Assembly: GCA_963575745.1 (NCBI GenBank)
Contig: CAUYUJ010009791.1
Coordinates: 245,767 to 309,766, forward strand
DNA length: 64,000 nt
Direction of reading: 5' to 3'
From: Prorocentrum cordatum
Lineage: Eukaryota; Sar; Dinophyceae; Prorocentrales; Prorocentraceae
Part shown: in pieces, positions 23,290 to 35,500 of the stretch
How the letters are laid out: every line of letters starts with the position of its first letter
How positions within the stretch are numbered: position 1 is the stretch's first letter
The notes under the pieces: generated by a model
Databases searched by the model: none
Seen by the model: the letters and a program-made list of their open reading frames with translations, nothing else
What the model was told of the DNA's origin: nothing
Made by a program: the position numbers and the translations under genes

Positions 23290-24790
23290 GGGTCCATCAT
23301 GTTGTTGGCGAAAGGGCTGTGTTGTCTTATTCTGTATACATCGGGAATGGCACCCTATGTTGGAATCAGAAATGCAGCGCAATGCAGGTCATATGGGGGT
23401 TGCGCTCTAGAGAGGTACCCGTTGCCCCTGGGGCGTGTCTGGGGGGTCGTGAAGCATGGGGCGTGCCCCTGGGGAAGAACATTGCAGCCCTCGCACCACA
23501 TTTTGAACGCTCCACGTGCCCCCTCGAGTTCACCCCGAGACAACGCAACGACCGATTGGAAGCCATCACGAAGGCCGATTGGGAGACACCCTAGCCGTCC
23601 TGCGAACGCGGCCGATTGGGGAACGTCACAAGGTTCGCAGTCCAGGGCAAGTTATATCTGACGCCTCCCACGTTGTCCGCCGCGTTCCGTGTAAGAAGGG
23701 CGCGAACCTACAAACTCTGAGAAACATATGTTATCCCACGTCGTGGGGGCGTCAATCCCGCCGTATGTTCCCGCATATCGTTATCCTAAGCAGTGGCGGA
23801 ACACCTGTGTAACCCTTCATTTGGTATATATGCAACGCACTGCAAGCAACTATGGACATTGAAATCGGATAACATTGCGCAGCGCTTATGTGATCACCCT
23901 GTCCGCGCTCGGGGTGGGGGGTGGGGTGTTGACGCGTGTTCTCATGCCTACACGCGCGCGCGCCACGAGATAAACCCTGCTGCGGCGACAGCGTTCGTCA
24001 ACACCCGAAGCGCCACCAGCCCAAACGCGCCAACAACCTCCACCGAAGAAACCGCGCTGCGCGGGGCGGCGTCGGCAACCTGTCGGCCGCGACAACCGCC
24101 CATGGCATCCCCGCGCTGCGAGGGGCTCAAGTCCATCCGAAGGCGACGGCGCCTATTTACATGAACTCGGGGCGCCGCCTGCTGGGGCGACGGTGGGGGG
24201 GGGGGGCACGAGCGGCGTTCCCAGAGGGCAACATGGGTCATTCGTGCGTCAGTCGATGCTTGGGCCTCGGAAGCGGCCGTCGCAGGGGCGACCGTGTTGT
24301 CCCATTCGGCGTTCCGCGTCGGGACCGTCTGAGGGACCTCGGGGGCCCTCGACGAATCGCCCTGCAGACAGGCACCCAAACAGACCGCGTGGCATCCTCG
24401 GGCCCCGATCCGATCATATTGTTGTTTTCCTCCTGTTGCCCTTGCCCTCATGAGCCCCTCTTCTGTTTCTTCTTCCTCGTCCTGCTGTCCTGTTTTGGCG
24501 CGGCCCCGAGTTGCTGAATTACCCCAGCGTTAAATATTTGCGACGGCCCAAACTGTCGCCAACGGGGGGGGGGCACTATTAGACGTCGAGTGCGCAGTCT
24601 TGGGGCCGTCGTGGGCCATCTTCTGGGCGCGCCCCCAGACGACGCGCCCGAACGGCTCACTTCCGCGGCGGCGGCCAGCATGGTTGAGGCGCCTCCCATC
24701 CGAGGGGCCCGAGCGGCTCACATTGATGATGGGTGCGCAAGGTTGCCTTGGCACGCACGTCGATGAGCTGCCTTCCAACGTGGGGGCCCG
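23290..24790. other. Gene-free spacer
   Basis: No exon is strongly supported. A short stretch near 23980-24160 has GC-rich third positions in one frame but no clear splice sites, so it is not called. Confidence 0.3.
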
Positions 24791-24822
24791 AGGTCATGGT
24801 TTGTTGAAAGTTTTCGCCCCTT

Positions 24823-25122
24823 GTTTTCGGGGCAGCACTACATGCATGTTGCAGGTAAGGTATATATACCCCCAAGGCACTACGATCGAAGACGACGTTG
24901 GCGGGTACACAGGGTTTGGGATATACGTATTGATTGGCACGTGGGCAGATAGGAGCGAACAGTCTTAAACTGATTGTTGTTGTTGTTGTTGTTATGGTTG
25001 TTGTTGTTCTTGTTGTTGTTGTTGTTGTTGTCTGTGTTTGTTGTGATTCGTGTTGGTGTTGCTGTTGTTGCTGCTGTTCTTGCTGTTGGTGTTGTTGTTT
25101 GTTGTTGTTGGTGTTGCTGCTG
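24823..25122 (+). mobile_element. SINE-like insertion with GTT tail and 30-bp flanking direct repeats
   Basis: A body with landmarks cacgatcgaagac-like, ggcgggta and gggcagatag-gagcgaa ends in a tract of gttgtt about 150 bp long. Nearly identical direct repeats (ggtttgttgaaagttttcgc plus flanks, 30 of 32 bases equal) lie at 24792-24823 and 25123-25154. The same body also precedes a GTT tract at 61622-61970. A body plus simple-repeat tail plus target duplication is the pattern of a retroposon; the class is inference. Confidence 0.65.
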
Positions 25123-25529
25123 GTCCTGGTTTGTTGAAAGTTTTCGCCCCTTCGGATGGGGGAGGGCTGGGGGGTGGGCTCGAAGTATTATCTGAAACCT
25201 CTTGGGTTTGTCTTGGTTGTTTGATTGATGTATGTCGGGGGTTCTCTTGGGACATGCTCGGGTAGCTTGTGCAACCTACAGGCCGTGTGTAGCTGTTGGC
25301 GACCTTGTTGGGGCAATGTGGGGCATCAGTTGGCGTTCAATCCCTTCGCGGCCCCCTCCCATATCCAGGCCCAAGGGGTGAGGCGTGGGGGGGTGCAAAG
25401 TTCTTCCCACAACTGGGGGCCCTTTTTTCCATGGGGAAGCAAATGGTGCGTGACGCAAGCTGCGCCCAGAGGGCTGGTATGATTGTGCATGTTTCGTCGG
25501 CGTTCTCCCTCTTTCATGTTTTGCCTTAG

Positions 25530-25784
25530 GCAACGATCAAGAAGCGAGCTTCGGATGCCGTCGTGGCTGGTGAGCTCAAGACGGACTGGGTGGATGTGGC
25601 CGAGGTCGCCAAGGAGCGGCGCAAACGTGTTCGTGGCCCTCCCCGTGGCGCGCCAGCTCCAGCTTTCGCCGCGGCGCCTGGCGCACCTCCGCTTCCACCG
25701 GCGGCGCCGCTTGCGGCGGCGGCCGACGCCGACGAGGAAGCGCCAGCGCCAGACACCCCAGTCGGAGCAGAGGGCGGTGCTTGA
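25530..25784 (+). CDS. Terminal exon, Ala/Pro-rich tail (84 residues)
   Basis: A textbook acceptor (ctttcatgttttgccttag) ends at 25529. The exon starts in phase 0 and stops at 25782-25784. The first 35 residues look helical and basic (KKRAS at 4-8, KERRKRVRG at 28-36). The rest is Ala/Pro-rich with an acidic patch. Third positions are strongly GC. The phase agrees with a donor at 18245, which would give a 368-residue protein from 17393 and a 7,285-bp intron. Without transcript data the link is only plausible. No family recognised. Confidence 0.6.
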   Translation, partial: ATIKKRASDAVVAGELKTDWVDVAEVAKERRKRVRGPPRGAPAPAFAAAPGAPPLPPAAPLAAAADADEEAPAPDTPVGAEGGA

Positions 25785-25974
25785 GCGCCACGCTTCTCTG
25801 ACTTTCGCCGTTGGCAGACAAGGTGCCCTTTCAGTTGCGACAATGGGGTCGTCGATCTGTCCTCGTGGCGGGCGCGACTCCTGGAGCGTCTGCGGGGTGA
25901 GGTCGACGATGCCCCTTGTCGCAGCCGAAAGTGTTCATTGTCTTTCGGCCCAGGCGTTCAGCCGCGCACGTTAG

Positions 25975-27180
25975 GAGAGCATCTGCGGGGCAGAGCTTTC
26001 CACTCTTCAGAAGCACTTGGCCGAATGCGAAGTCGGCAGCTTTTTCTCTTGGGGTAGTTGCGCTGCGAGGGCAGCGCGGCATTGCAGCGATGTCGAGAGG
26101 GCGGGCGCTCGCGCGCAGGAGCTGTGCGTGGTAGCGGTCGTGCGTTGCACGCATGTCCGTGTTTGCACTCGTGCTCTAGGGGTTGACCCGCTGTGCACTC
26201 AACGCATACAGAGGCCTTCGGCCACCACCGCTGACCCCGACGCTGGAGGCCTTGAAAAGCGCCATGCCGCCACACATCTATCACTCAATGGCCAGTTCCT
26301 CCGACAGCGGGTTCCGCCCGTCCTTAGCTAGAGCATTCGCTGGAACAGGTCCTCTGTGCTTATGCGCCGACGGTGGAAGGAAGGCCGCGATGATTCATCG
26401 TTGTTATCGGCGTCAGGATGTTTTAAGCCCTCGGCGCTCGCCAACCTCGGTGCCCCCCACCCCCGAGGGGGCTGGCGGCTCCGCGCAGAGGAGTTTGCAG
26501 TTGTTTTCGCCGACGCCGCTGATCGGCAAGTATGCTTGCGTCTGCCTCTGTGTTTTGAATGGGGACGCCATGGAGGCGCAGTTTCGTCGCAACAGAGTTC
26601 TACGGTTGGAACAGAAAACTGACGTTCATGGTGTCCGCCTCCTCCCGCGATCAGCGCGGCAGTTGGGCGGTTTCGAGGCGGCCCCACTTCCGCTTTAAGG
26701 CTACACAACATGGAGGGAGAGAAGAACGGCGATGATGTGTTGCGGTCAGCTCGCTCACACTCGAGGCGACGATGACCCCAACGAGGGCGTCCAAGGTTGA
26801 ACGTGCCACGGCGTGTCTTTTCGGACCCCAGGACAAATGGGAACGAACCCGCGGCATGCATGGTATCAACACTTCAGATAGGGCCGAGGCCGCCCAAGTG
26901 GTTACATGAACCGATGTCGTTCAATTTTGCGCGATCCACGTGGCGGCGGAAACCGATGCCCACGCCATGAAAACACGAGTTTACCGTGCGATTGTTTCGC
27001 CTGTCGTGGACGCATTCCTCCCGATCCCCCTCCCCGCTCTTCTAAGTTGAAGGCTTGGCATGTGTATCCAGCGAGTTGTTGTGTGACGCCCCCCTTCGTT
27101 GGCCAGCCTGTTGACCGTGGGCCGCCGAGAATGGCGGGGCACAGCCCTGGAAGGAAACGTGCGCAGTATACGTCCCTCTG
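25975..27180 (+). repeat. Segmental duplication D3, copy 1
   Basis: Matches 46348-47545 in order and orientation. Shared blocks include gagagcatctgcggggcag, gaggccttcggccacc, gccgccacacatct, gttttaagccctcggcgctc, ctcgaggcgac and ggggccgaggccgccca. The best stretches look about 80% identical by eye, with many short gaps. Both copies lie a few hundred bases downstream of a terminal exon. A minus-strand frame is open in both copies over part of the block, so a lost or fast-evolving gene cannot be excluded. Confidence 0.85.
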
Positions 27181-27534
27181 GTTTTGCGCCATTGCCTTCG
27201 CAATCGCCTCCGCCAACTTCTCATGCTATGCCCCCCTCCGTGGCCTCCCCTTCCCCCCATTTCAGTATCATGCTCCCGATTCTTTTTTTCGGGCCGATTC
27301 AGGCGGCAACAGCGCCGAAGTCCATTTGGATCGAGCGCTGTGGCACCCGTCGGAAGCGCCATTTTGGCCACCTCTAGGATCTGCGGGGCCTCGTGCCCCA
27401 GTTGTATCGCACCACGGCGTTCGCAAGGGCGCTGATCGCAGCCATGGCCCTGGCACCTGGCGGTGGGCGGCTGGCCTCTCAGCGGGATGTGTGGCTTCAC
27501 CGAGGCCCCGCAGGTTCTGGCCAGGCTTGGGTAG

Positions 27535-27906
27535 GGAGGACATCTACGCATGAAGTTGCGCCACTCCCTGTCGCTCCAGCAGGCGAGGATTGGGAGCTCG
27601 ACTTCGATGACAGAGATCATGCATACGTGGCATCCGAGTCGGAGGAGCACTGGGCCACCGACTTCTTCGGCGTGGACCTGTACGTGGACGCAGCTGGCCA
27701 GGAGTTTGTGATTGACAAGACCACGGGGGCGCCCGACTGGCTCCACGACTGGTTGTTCGAGAGCGTCGAGTACAATTTGAAGGACATCGACAATTTGTCC
27801 GAGGGCATCGTCCGCGTCGCCGTATGCTCGCGATTCGTTGCGGGCTCCCGCTGCGTCTTGAGCCTCCTTGACTTGCACTCCAAGCTGGCTCTGTCGACGG
27901 CGCCTG
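27535..27906 (+). CDS. Unrecognised acidic protein, exon a (partial)
   Basis: Codons from about 27540 have strong GC-rich third positions and encode an acidic segment with DFDDRDHAYVASESEEHW, FFGVDLYVD and PDWLHDWLFESVEYN. Candidate acceptors end at 27513, 27524 or 27534. A donor GT at 27907 leaves phase 1; an alternative GT at 27822 would end in phase 0. No ATG suits a start, so an upstream exon is expected. No domain recognised. Confidence 0.6.
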
Positions 27907-28138
27907 GTCAGCCGTGGAGTTGGGTGTCCGCTCGCTGGGGCCCGTGGAAGCGCCTCCTGGGAAGGCCGACGCGGCCTCGAAAGGATGGGTCGTTTGTTGG
28001 CAGGGGTCGGCGGTTCGGGCGGTTGGGGTCTGGGACATCTGCTGTATTCGGTAGTGATATTTCCATGTGATCTCGCAGTTCGGGCTTTCCCCCTTGCCTT
28101 CGGCTTTCCTTCAAACGACCCCCCTTCGTCGAGGGTAG

Positions 28139-28466
28139 CGTCGGCTCGCTTCCCCCCGCCTTCCCGAAGGTTGGGCTACCACGATCTCGTCCTCCGCAAA
28201 GCTGCAGAGAGAACACCCGTGCAAGGCGGCGAAGCGATTGTCATCCCCGAGCCTGGCGCCGACGGCAGAGTGGAGGATTTTGCTTGCGTCAGCGCCCCTG
28301 CACTCATCGCTCTGATGTCTTCTTGGTCTCACGGCAATTCTAATCAGGGGGGAATGCTTGCGGCCGACGACAGGCGCAAATGCATGGTCCACCTGGAACG
28401 TTTGTTGTCTATTCTCCCAGAAGACTTCGACTTATTCAGCTGCCTGCGGCAAATCCCATTGCCACG
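28139..28466 (+). CDS. Unrecognised acidic protein, exon b (partial)
   Basis: A pyrimidine-rich acceptor ending gagggtag at 28138 gives a phase that fits the donor at 27907 (232-bp intron). The frame encodes KAAERTPVQGGEAIVIPE and then a segment with LMSSWSHGNSN and LERLLSILPEDFDLF. Later acceptors at 28201 and 28207 have the same phase and cannot be excluded. A GT at 28467 is a likely donor into the CCT-rich tract beyond. The protein's 3' end was not found. Confidence 0.5.
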
Positions 28467-28529
28467 TCAATGTTGCTTGGTTTGGTGTATGTTCAGACCA
28501 CCTTCGGCGAAGGCGTAGCATGTGATGCC

Positions 28530-28710
28530 TGTCGTTGCCTCTTCCTCCCCCTCCTCCTCCTCGCCCTTCTCCTTCTCGTCCAAGCCCCGTTCCTCATCCT
28601 GTTCCTCCCCATCCTCGTCCTCCTCCTCTTGTTCCTCCTCCTCCTCTCCCCCCTCCTCCTCATTATCTTCATCCTCCTCCTTGCCCTCATCATTCATCTC
28701 TTATCCTTCT
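28530..28710 (+). repeat. CCT/CTC pyrimidine tract
   Basis: Dense cctcctcc units immediately after exon b of the preceding gene, so probably intronic. From 28711 to 29830 no exon could be supported. Confidence 0.8.
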
Positions 28711-29935
28711 CCCAGGGGTGGATGCGCGGGTAGGGGCATCGGTTGGGCAGGGGCACAGGGGGGGGCTGGCCTGTTCACGGCGCCGCGCAAAGCTGCACGA
28801 CGGCGTAACACGTCACAATAAAACGCAATGCGGTTACGCTGGCATGAATTGTTTTCTCCAACGCACGCGCCTTCGTCTCTTCACACGTTTTCATGGTTCC
28901 TCCCTTCTCCTTGCCTTCCCCTCCCCTCGCCATCCTGATTATATTCCCTCGCTGTTTCGGGGCAAGGCAAGTCGACGGTCCAAGGCGCCTGAACGTGACT
29001 GGGGTTGCGGCGGCGGATATGTTTGCCCGTCCCACGACGCCTGTTGTTTCAATGGTGAGCTCGTCGGGCCTGCACCGCAGCGCTTCCGCGTGTCTGGCGG
29101 GGTCGTCCGAGGGGGGCCATTGCTCGACATATATTCGGCCGCCCCCCCCGCTTTGCGGCCGACAGCGACCAAGGGAGGCACGCGTGTATCTAGCAGCCTT
29201 CGGCTCATGCCGCCATCGTGCCTGGGTTGTGCCTGTGAGGCCACGCGCGCGCTTGTACGCATTTCTTGGGGCGGGTTTCCGCGGGATTCCCTGGCGCAGT
29301 TGGTATGCCTCTTTGGGTTTGTTTCGTGCCCTCTTGACCTCACTTTAGCGGGCCAGGGGGCGTCCATTGGGGCCCACTGAGCCAGTCGGAGTATCGCGCG
29401 GCACGGGGGGGGGCTCTTCGGGCCTCTTGGGATTTGTCGGGGTGGAAGGCCCGAGTTCTTGGGTTCGATATGTATTGCTCATAAATGAGACCGCGACTGG
29501 TTCAACATAGGCACGTTAGGCTAGAGCGGGTCTTGCGTCGGCGCAAATCCCACGGGGAGTTGTTGTAATCCGAAGGATTTACTGTTGCAAAACATGGCAA
29601 GGGTCACAGATTTGGCTGCCCCCCTGAGGATCTATGATGCAAACAAGGGTCCCAGGGTTGGCGGGCCTTTGTTGGGAATTACTGATGCAAAAATGGGCCC
29701 CAGATTTGGCGGGCCCCTCAGGGGATGTCCTGGCTGTCCCGTAGCAAAAACCAATTGTTTCTGAAGTGAGTTCTGCCCAAGAAATTGATTGACGCAGAAA
29801 TGAACCCATATTGAGTTGACCTGGGTGTTGTGTTATGTTGTGCGTTTCCCAGCCGTCCTGTGGTGTTGGCCCTTGGTTTGAAGAGACAGCGCCCCGCGTC
29901 CCTCCTTCCCCCCGCTGCCTCCTCCCCCTCCCCCT

Positions 29936-30125
29936 CCCCCATCCCATCATCATCACCATCACCATCATCATCATCATCAGCATCAGCATCATCATCATCA
30001 TCATCAGTATGACCACCACCATCATCATCATCATCAGCATCAGCACCCTCATTATCATCATCATCATCATCATCATCACCATCACCATCATAATCATCAG
30101 CATCGTCCTCATCACCATCATCATC
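29936..30125 (+). repeat. CAT microsatellite at the left edge of satellite array 2
   Basis: Runs of atcatc with cac and agc interruptions. The preceding 90 bp (gaagagacagcgccccgcg, then cccccgctgcctcctcc) match the flank of array 3 at 39290-39350, so this microsatellite is part of a duplicated compound unit. Confidence 0.9.
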
Positions 30126-30134
30126 ATCACCCAC

Positions 30135-32290
30135 TTCGGCACACCCCTCACGTGTTTCGTGGCCCCATAGGGGGCTCCACCGAAGGTCCCAGTGGGTGTG
30201 CCCGTATGCTCCCCGCACACCCATGTCTCATTGCCCCTCGCACGTTTCGCGGCCCCATTGGGGGCTCCACCGAACGCCCCAATGGGTGTGCCCGCATGCG
30301 TCCCGCACACCCATGTCGGCACACCCCTCACACGTTTCGCGGCTCCATAGGGGGGCCCACCGAAGGTCCAAGTAGGTGTGCCCGCATGCGTCCCGCACAC
30401 CCATGTCGGCGCACCCCTCGCACGTTTCGTGGCCCCGTAGGGGGCCCCACCGAAGGTCCCAATGGGTGTACCCGCATGCGTCCCGCACACTCCTGTTGGC
30501 ACACCCCTCGCACGCTTCGCGGCCCCACATGGTGGCCCCGCCGACAGTCCCAGCGGGCGTGCCCGCACGCGTCCCGCACACCCATATTTCGGCACACCCC
30601 TCACAGAATTCGTGGCCCCACAGGGGGCCCCACCGAAGGTCCCAGTGGGTGTGCCCGCGTGCACCTCGCACACACATTTCTGCCCACCCACGCTTCGTGG
30701 CCCCATGGGGGGCTCCGCCGAAGGTCCCAGTGGGTGTGCCCGCATGCGTACCGCACACCCTTTTCGGCACACCCCTCGCATGTTTCGTGGCCCCATAAGG
30801 AGCTCAACCGAAGGTCCCAGCGGGTGTGCCCGTATGCGTCCGCCACCACCCATGTCGGCATACCCCTCACACGCTTCGTGGCCCCATAAGGGGCCCGACC
30901 GAAGGTCACAGTGGGCGTGCCCACGTGCGCCCCGCACACGCATTTCGGCACAGCTTCGTGGCCCCATAGGGAGCTCCACCGATGGTCCCAGTGGGTGTGC
31001 CTGCATGCGTCCCGCACGCCCATTTCGGCACACCCCTCGCACGTGTCGTGGTCCCATAGGGAGCCCCACCGTCGGACTTAGTGGGTGTGCCCGCATGCGT
31101 CCCGCACACCCATATTTCGGCCCACCCCTCACACGTTTCGTGGCCCCATAGGGAGCTCCACCGAAGGTCCCAGTGCGTGTGCCTGCATGCGTCCCGTACG
31201 CCCATTTCGGCACACCCCTCGCATGTTTCGTGGCCTCATAGGGAACTCCACCGAACGTCTCAGTGGGTGTGCCCGCTTGCGTCCCTCACACCCATATTTC
31301 GGCACACCCCTCACTTGTTTCGCGGCCGCATAAGGAACCCCACAGAAGGTCTCAGTGGGCGTGCCCGCATGCGCCCCGCACGCCCATTTCGGCACACCCC
31401 TCACACGCTTCGTGGCCCCATAGGGAGCTCCACCGAAGGTCCCAGTGGGAGTGCCCGCATGCGTCCCGCACGCACATTTCGGCACGCCCCTCGCACGCTT
31501 CGCGGTCCCGTAGGGGGCCCCACCGAAGGTCCCAACGGGTGTGCCCGCATGCGTCCCGCACGCCCATTTCGGCACACCCCTCGCACGCTTCGTGGCCCCA
31601 TAGGGGGCCCCACCGAAGGTCCTAGTGTGTGCGTGCCCGCATGCGTCCACCACCACCCAGTACAGCCATCGCCCCTTTCGTTTCACCCACCCAGTACAGC
31701 GTTTCGTGGCCCCATGGGGGGCTCCACCGAAGGTCCCAGTGGCACCGCCCGCATGCGTCCGCCACCACCCAGCACAGCCCTTGCTCCTTGCGCTTCGCCC
31801 ACACAGTACAACGCTTCCTGGCCCCATGGGGGGCTCCACCGAAGGTCGCAGTGGCACCGCCCGCGTGCGTCCGCCACCACCCAGCACAGCCCTTGCTCCT
31901 TGCGTTTCATCCACCCAGTACAGCGCTTCGTGGCCCCATGGGGGGCCCACCGAAGGTCCCAGTGGCACCGCCCGCATGCGTCCGCCACCACCCAGCACAG
32001 TCATTGTTCCTTGCGTTTCACCGACCCAGTACCGCGCTTCGTGGCCCCATGGGGGGCTCCACCGAAGGTCCCAGTGGCACAGCCCGCATGCGTCCGCCAC
32101 CACCCAGCACAGCCCTTGCTCCCTGAGTTTCGCCCACCCAGTACAGCGCTTCGTGGCCCCATAGGGAGCTCCAGGGAACGTCCCAGTGGCACCGCCCGCA
32201 TGCGTCCGCCACCACCCAACACAGCCCGTGCTCCCTACGTCTCACCAACCCAGTACAGCGTTTCGTGCCCCCAAAGGGACTTCCACCGAG
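30135..32290 (+). repeat. Satellite array 2 (family S90): ~17 units of 90 bp, then ~6 of 112 bp
   Basis: Type A units (30135-31625) are 90 bp: ttcggcacacccctc, a cgtttcgtggccccatag core, ctccaccgaaggtcccagtg, then tgcccgcatgcgtcc. Type B units (31626-32290) keep the core but replace the first part with ccaccacccagcacagccc, giving about 112 bp. As 90 is divisible by three, several frames stay open for hundreds of codons; these are artefacts. The array ends in gatattcacaatc and a ggttggg segment also found after array 3. Confidence 0.95.
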
Positions 32291-32589
32291 GAAGATATTC
32301 ACAATCGGGGTGCTCACAACTACATGTGGTTGGGTTTTCGCCAGGCTAATTTTCCAGCGGCCGCTGTGAATCCCCTCGTTTCAAGACCCATGCTCCAGGC
32401 AACTGCCGCAACAGAGCACATCGATTGAGTTTCGGGGGCGTGCTGTGTACAAGGGGGATGAAGATAGACACCCCTTCTTTTGCAAATGCCGCCTCTGTAA
32501 ACTAAGCCGATTGAGGCGAAATACTTGGGCAGGCGCCTACTTCATGCTGACGGCGTGGTGGCGGACGCGAGGTGCTCTCGCAAGACAGG

Positions 32590-35500
32590 ATGTCGGTGTC
32601 CCAGCTGCTTTCTGGTCTCCTGTCGGCGGGCGCGGGCATCCACTGGATGGCCAAGCAGCTGTTGTGGCAAGTGGGGTCCCTCTTCGACGCCGCGCTCCTC
32701 GGATGCTCGGCAGGTGGGGCGCCTGTCCCAGGGGCACTGGTCACAGTTGTGGAGGCCAAGGAGAGCGATGCATATGGGGCCAGGAATCGGTTCCTCCTGA
32801 AGTATTTCATGTCCGCGCGGCGGCTTTTCGAGGTGCGGGACGGAGAGCCAGCATTCCGTGCCGTGTGCACTGACGGGGTGGGGGCTGGCAAGATGGCCTT
32901 GCAGTACACGGCGGTCTTCGTGGGCAGCGATGGGGCGTGCTGCTGGGCGCCGCCACAGGAGCCTTGGGGCCAGTTGGCCCGGAGGCGGGGGCCAGGGGGG
33001 GCGCGGGGGCCGTTGGGGAACCCCCTTGGGGTAATAACGCGGGGGGTCGGCCTCGTGGGCCGTAGCGCATACTATTTTTTTTTCCGTCGATTTTTGCGAC
33101 GTATACGCTACGGCGCCCACTGCGCCGTAGCGCATACTATGGTTTTTTTGGGGTATACGCTACGGCGGTGGATGCGATTTCTCTGTTAAGCCGAAGGGGT
33201 CCCGTTTTTACCGGAGCACGCGCTGGCGGATGGCGGCGGCCTTCAGAGGCCCTGAGGTCACAGAGTGGTTCGTCGACTGCGCCCGCGCCCCCGTCGGAGG
33301 AGTGGAAGGGGGGGGTCAGGGGGAGGCCGGAAGGAGGAGTGGCGGGAGGAGGTGGCGGGGGGTCAGGAAGGAATAGGATGATAGGGGGGGAACGCGACTA
33401 GGAGGAGGAGGCGGAGTGTGGACGCGGCGCAGGCGTGGGTGGGAGCGGGGCAGGAGGTGGCGATCGGAAGCAGTGGGTGGCGCGTGGGCGTGAGCGGGGC
33501 AGGGCGGGGGGGGGGCGGAGAAGACGGGGGGGCGGAAGAGGATGTCGGGGAGGGAGGGGGGGTGCGGTTGGAGGGAGGCGGAGGGGGAGGAGGGGGGAGA
33601 GAAGACGCGGCGGGGGGGATGGGTACGGGAGGAGGAAGGAAGGAGGAGGCAAATGGCAGGAGACAGGTGAGGAGGAGCCTGAAGGTGGAGGACGAGGGAG
33701 GAGGCACGGCGAGGTAGGAAACGAGGGGGGGGGAGGGGGGGGAGGGGGAGGAAGAGGAGGAGGAGGAGGAGGACGACGACGACGACGAGGAGGAGGAGGG
33801 GAGACAGGAGGAGGAGGACTAGGGAAGAGGAGGCGAAGACGGAGGAGGAAGCGGGCGACGGAGGCGACGGAAGAGGAGGGGGCGGAGGACGAAGGGGGTG
33901 GGGGCGGAGGGGGATTTGCGTAGGAGCACAGGGCGTACCGCGGCTCCATCGGTTTCTTGGAGCTCGGGGACACACAGGCGCTTGCCGAGGAGAAGGGGGG
34001 TTGGAAGAAACGAGCTGCCAGATTCCTCAACAGAGGCGCTGCCCACCCAGACGAACCCAGTGGCGCGGCCTTGCCTCCGAGGAAGCGGTATCGGAAGAAA
34101 TCGTACGAGTGGTTGTTGGCGCTAGACAACTCTTTGCGGGTCGTCCAGGACAAAGGCCTGGAGGCGTTTCACATCAGCGAGGGGATGGAAGCCGCGGCGG
34201 TCGACCAGGAGTGGCCGCTTTTGCAGGTTGCGTCCGACCAGGCCCACGCTCAAATGGAAGGCCTCAGCCAGGCCATCTTCGATCCCTCTCGGAATAATCC
34301 AAGGTGGCCTGACGAAGACGCCGCAAACAAAACGACTTTCCAGGGTCCGCGTTGGTCGGAGATGATGCGGGTGTTTTGTTGGGGTCGTCTTGGGCCTTCT
34401 CAGGGCTTCTCGGGCGGCAGGCGGGTTGCAGGCGGGTTGCGGGCGGGCTGCAGGACATCCGAAATGACGACGGGGAGGCCCCGTGCACATCCCGTCAGAG
34501 CTCCAGGTCAAACGACGCGATGCGAGTTGTGTTTTTGTTTCTCGGGGCGCCCTGCGTGACCATGCCCAGCAAATAGGGGGGTTAACAAAATGGTGCCCCC
34601 TCCCTCGCTTGAGCATCCGCGTGGCAACCTGTCCGTTGTCGTTCCGATTTGTTCACCTCACCCCCCCAGGTTGCATTCATGTTTCCCCAAGTAACAAGGG
34701 TTTATCCTAGAGCTGGCCTTCGTCAGCGACGCCGTCTTGACCAGTTTTTCGGGCTTCGTCCAGTCGTCGACACGGCCCTTCCCCAGGACCGCCGCCAGGC
34801 GAGGGTTTCCCGAGGCACGCCGCCCCTGGAAACTTCAGACGGCCCTCTTTCTGCACGGCGTTTCGGCCGAAGCCCTCGACCCCTGCCTTCGAAATAATGG
34901 CGTCGAGCTGGATCGAATCCAGGGGGCCGCCGTCCCGCGCGGCGGGGGAGGCGCGGTTTTGGTTGAGCCTTTTTTTCCCACCGCAGGCAGCGGAGTGCAT
35001 CTGTGCTGAGAACTATTGCAAGTTCGGCCCTGGGCGCATCAACCTCGAACTCCTGGATGACATCTTACACGGGCACCAGAACGACTTGGACCTAGCAGTC
35101 CAGTCAGCAGGCTTGTGGGGCCACCAGAAGCTCGTCGACATCGCCAGGAACGCCCATCAGGGCCCTTGGGAAGAGGCAACCAACCATCAAACGCTCATGG
35201 ACGCGATGGGCGAGTACAGGAGGCACGCCGACGCGGACACCTGCCCATTGTTCCTTGCGCGCCTGCCAGACATTCTGGAGGAGGCAGGCGAGGCCCACAG
35301 AGCGAACGAGGATGGTATTGCTAAGGAGTTCTGGGACCGCATGATGGAGGCCAGCACCTGGCGCAACAGGGGGGATCCCGTCTCGCCTGCCAGATTCCAG
35401 GACAGCATCATCCGCGCGCGGACAGGAGACCGATTTTTCACCATGAGGGCGTTGGGCTTTACATACGCGTGCTTGGAGATGGGGAGGTTGAGCCCAAAGA

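Noticed and set aside
30152-32349. Long Pro/His/Arg-rich open frames over the satellites (also 39239-41627 and 21119-22698)
   Set aside because: The 90-bp unit is divisible by three, so several frames remain open. Units differ by substitutions without codon-position preference, and indels shift frames freely.
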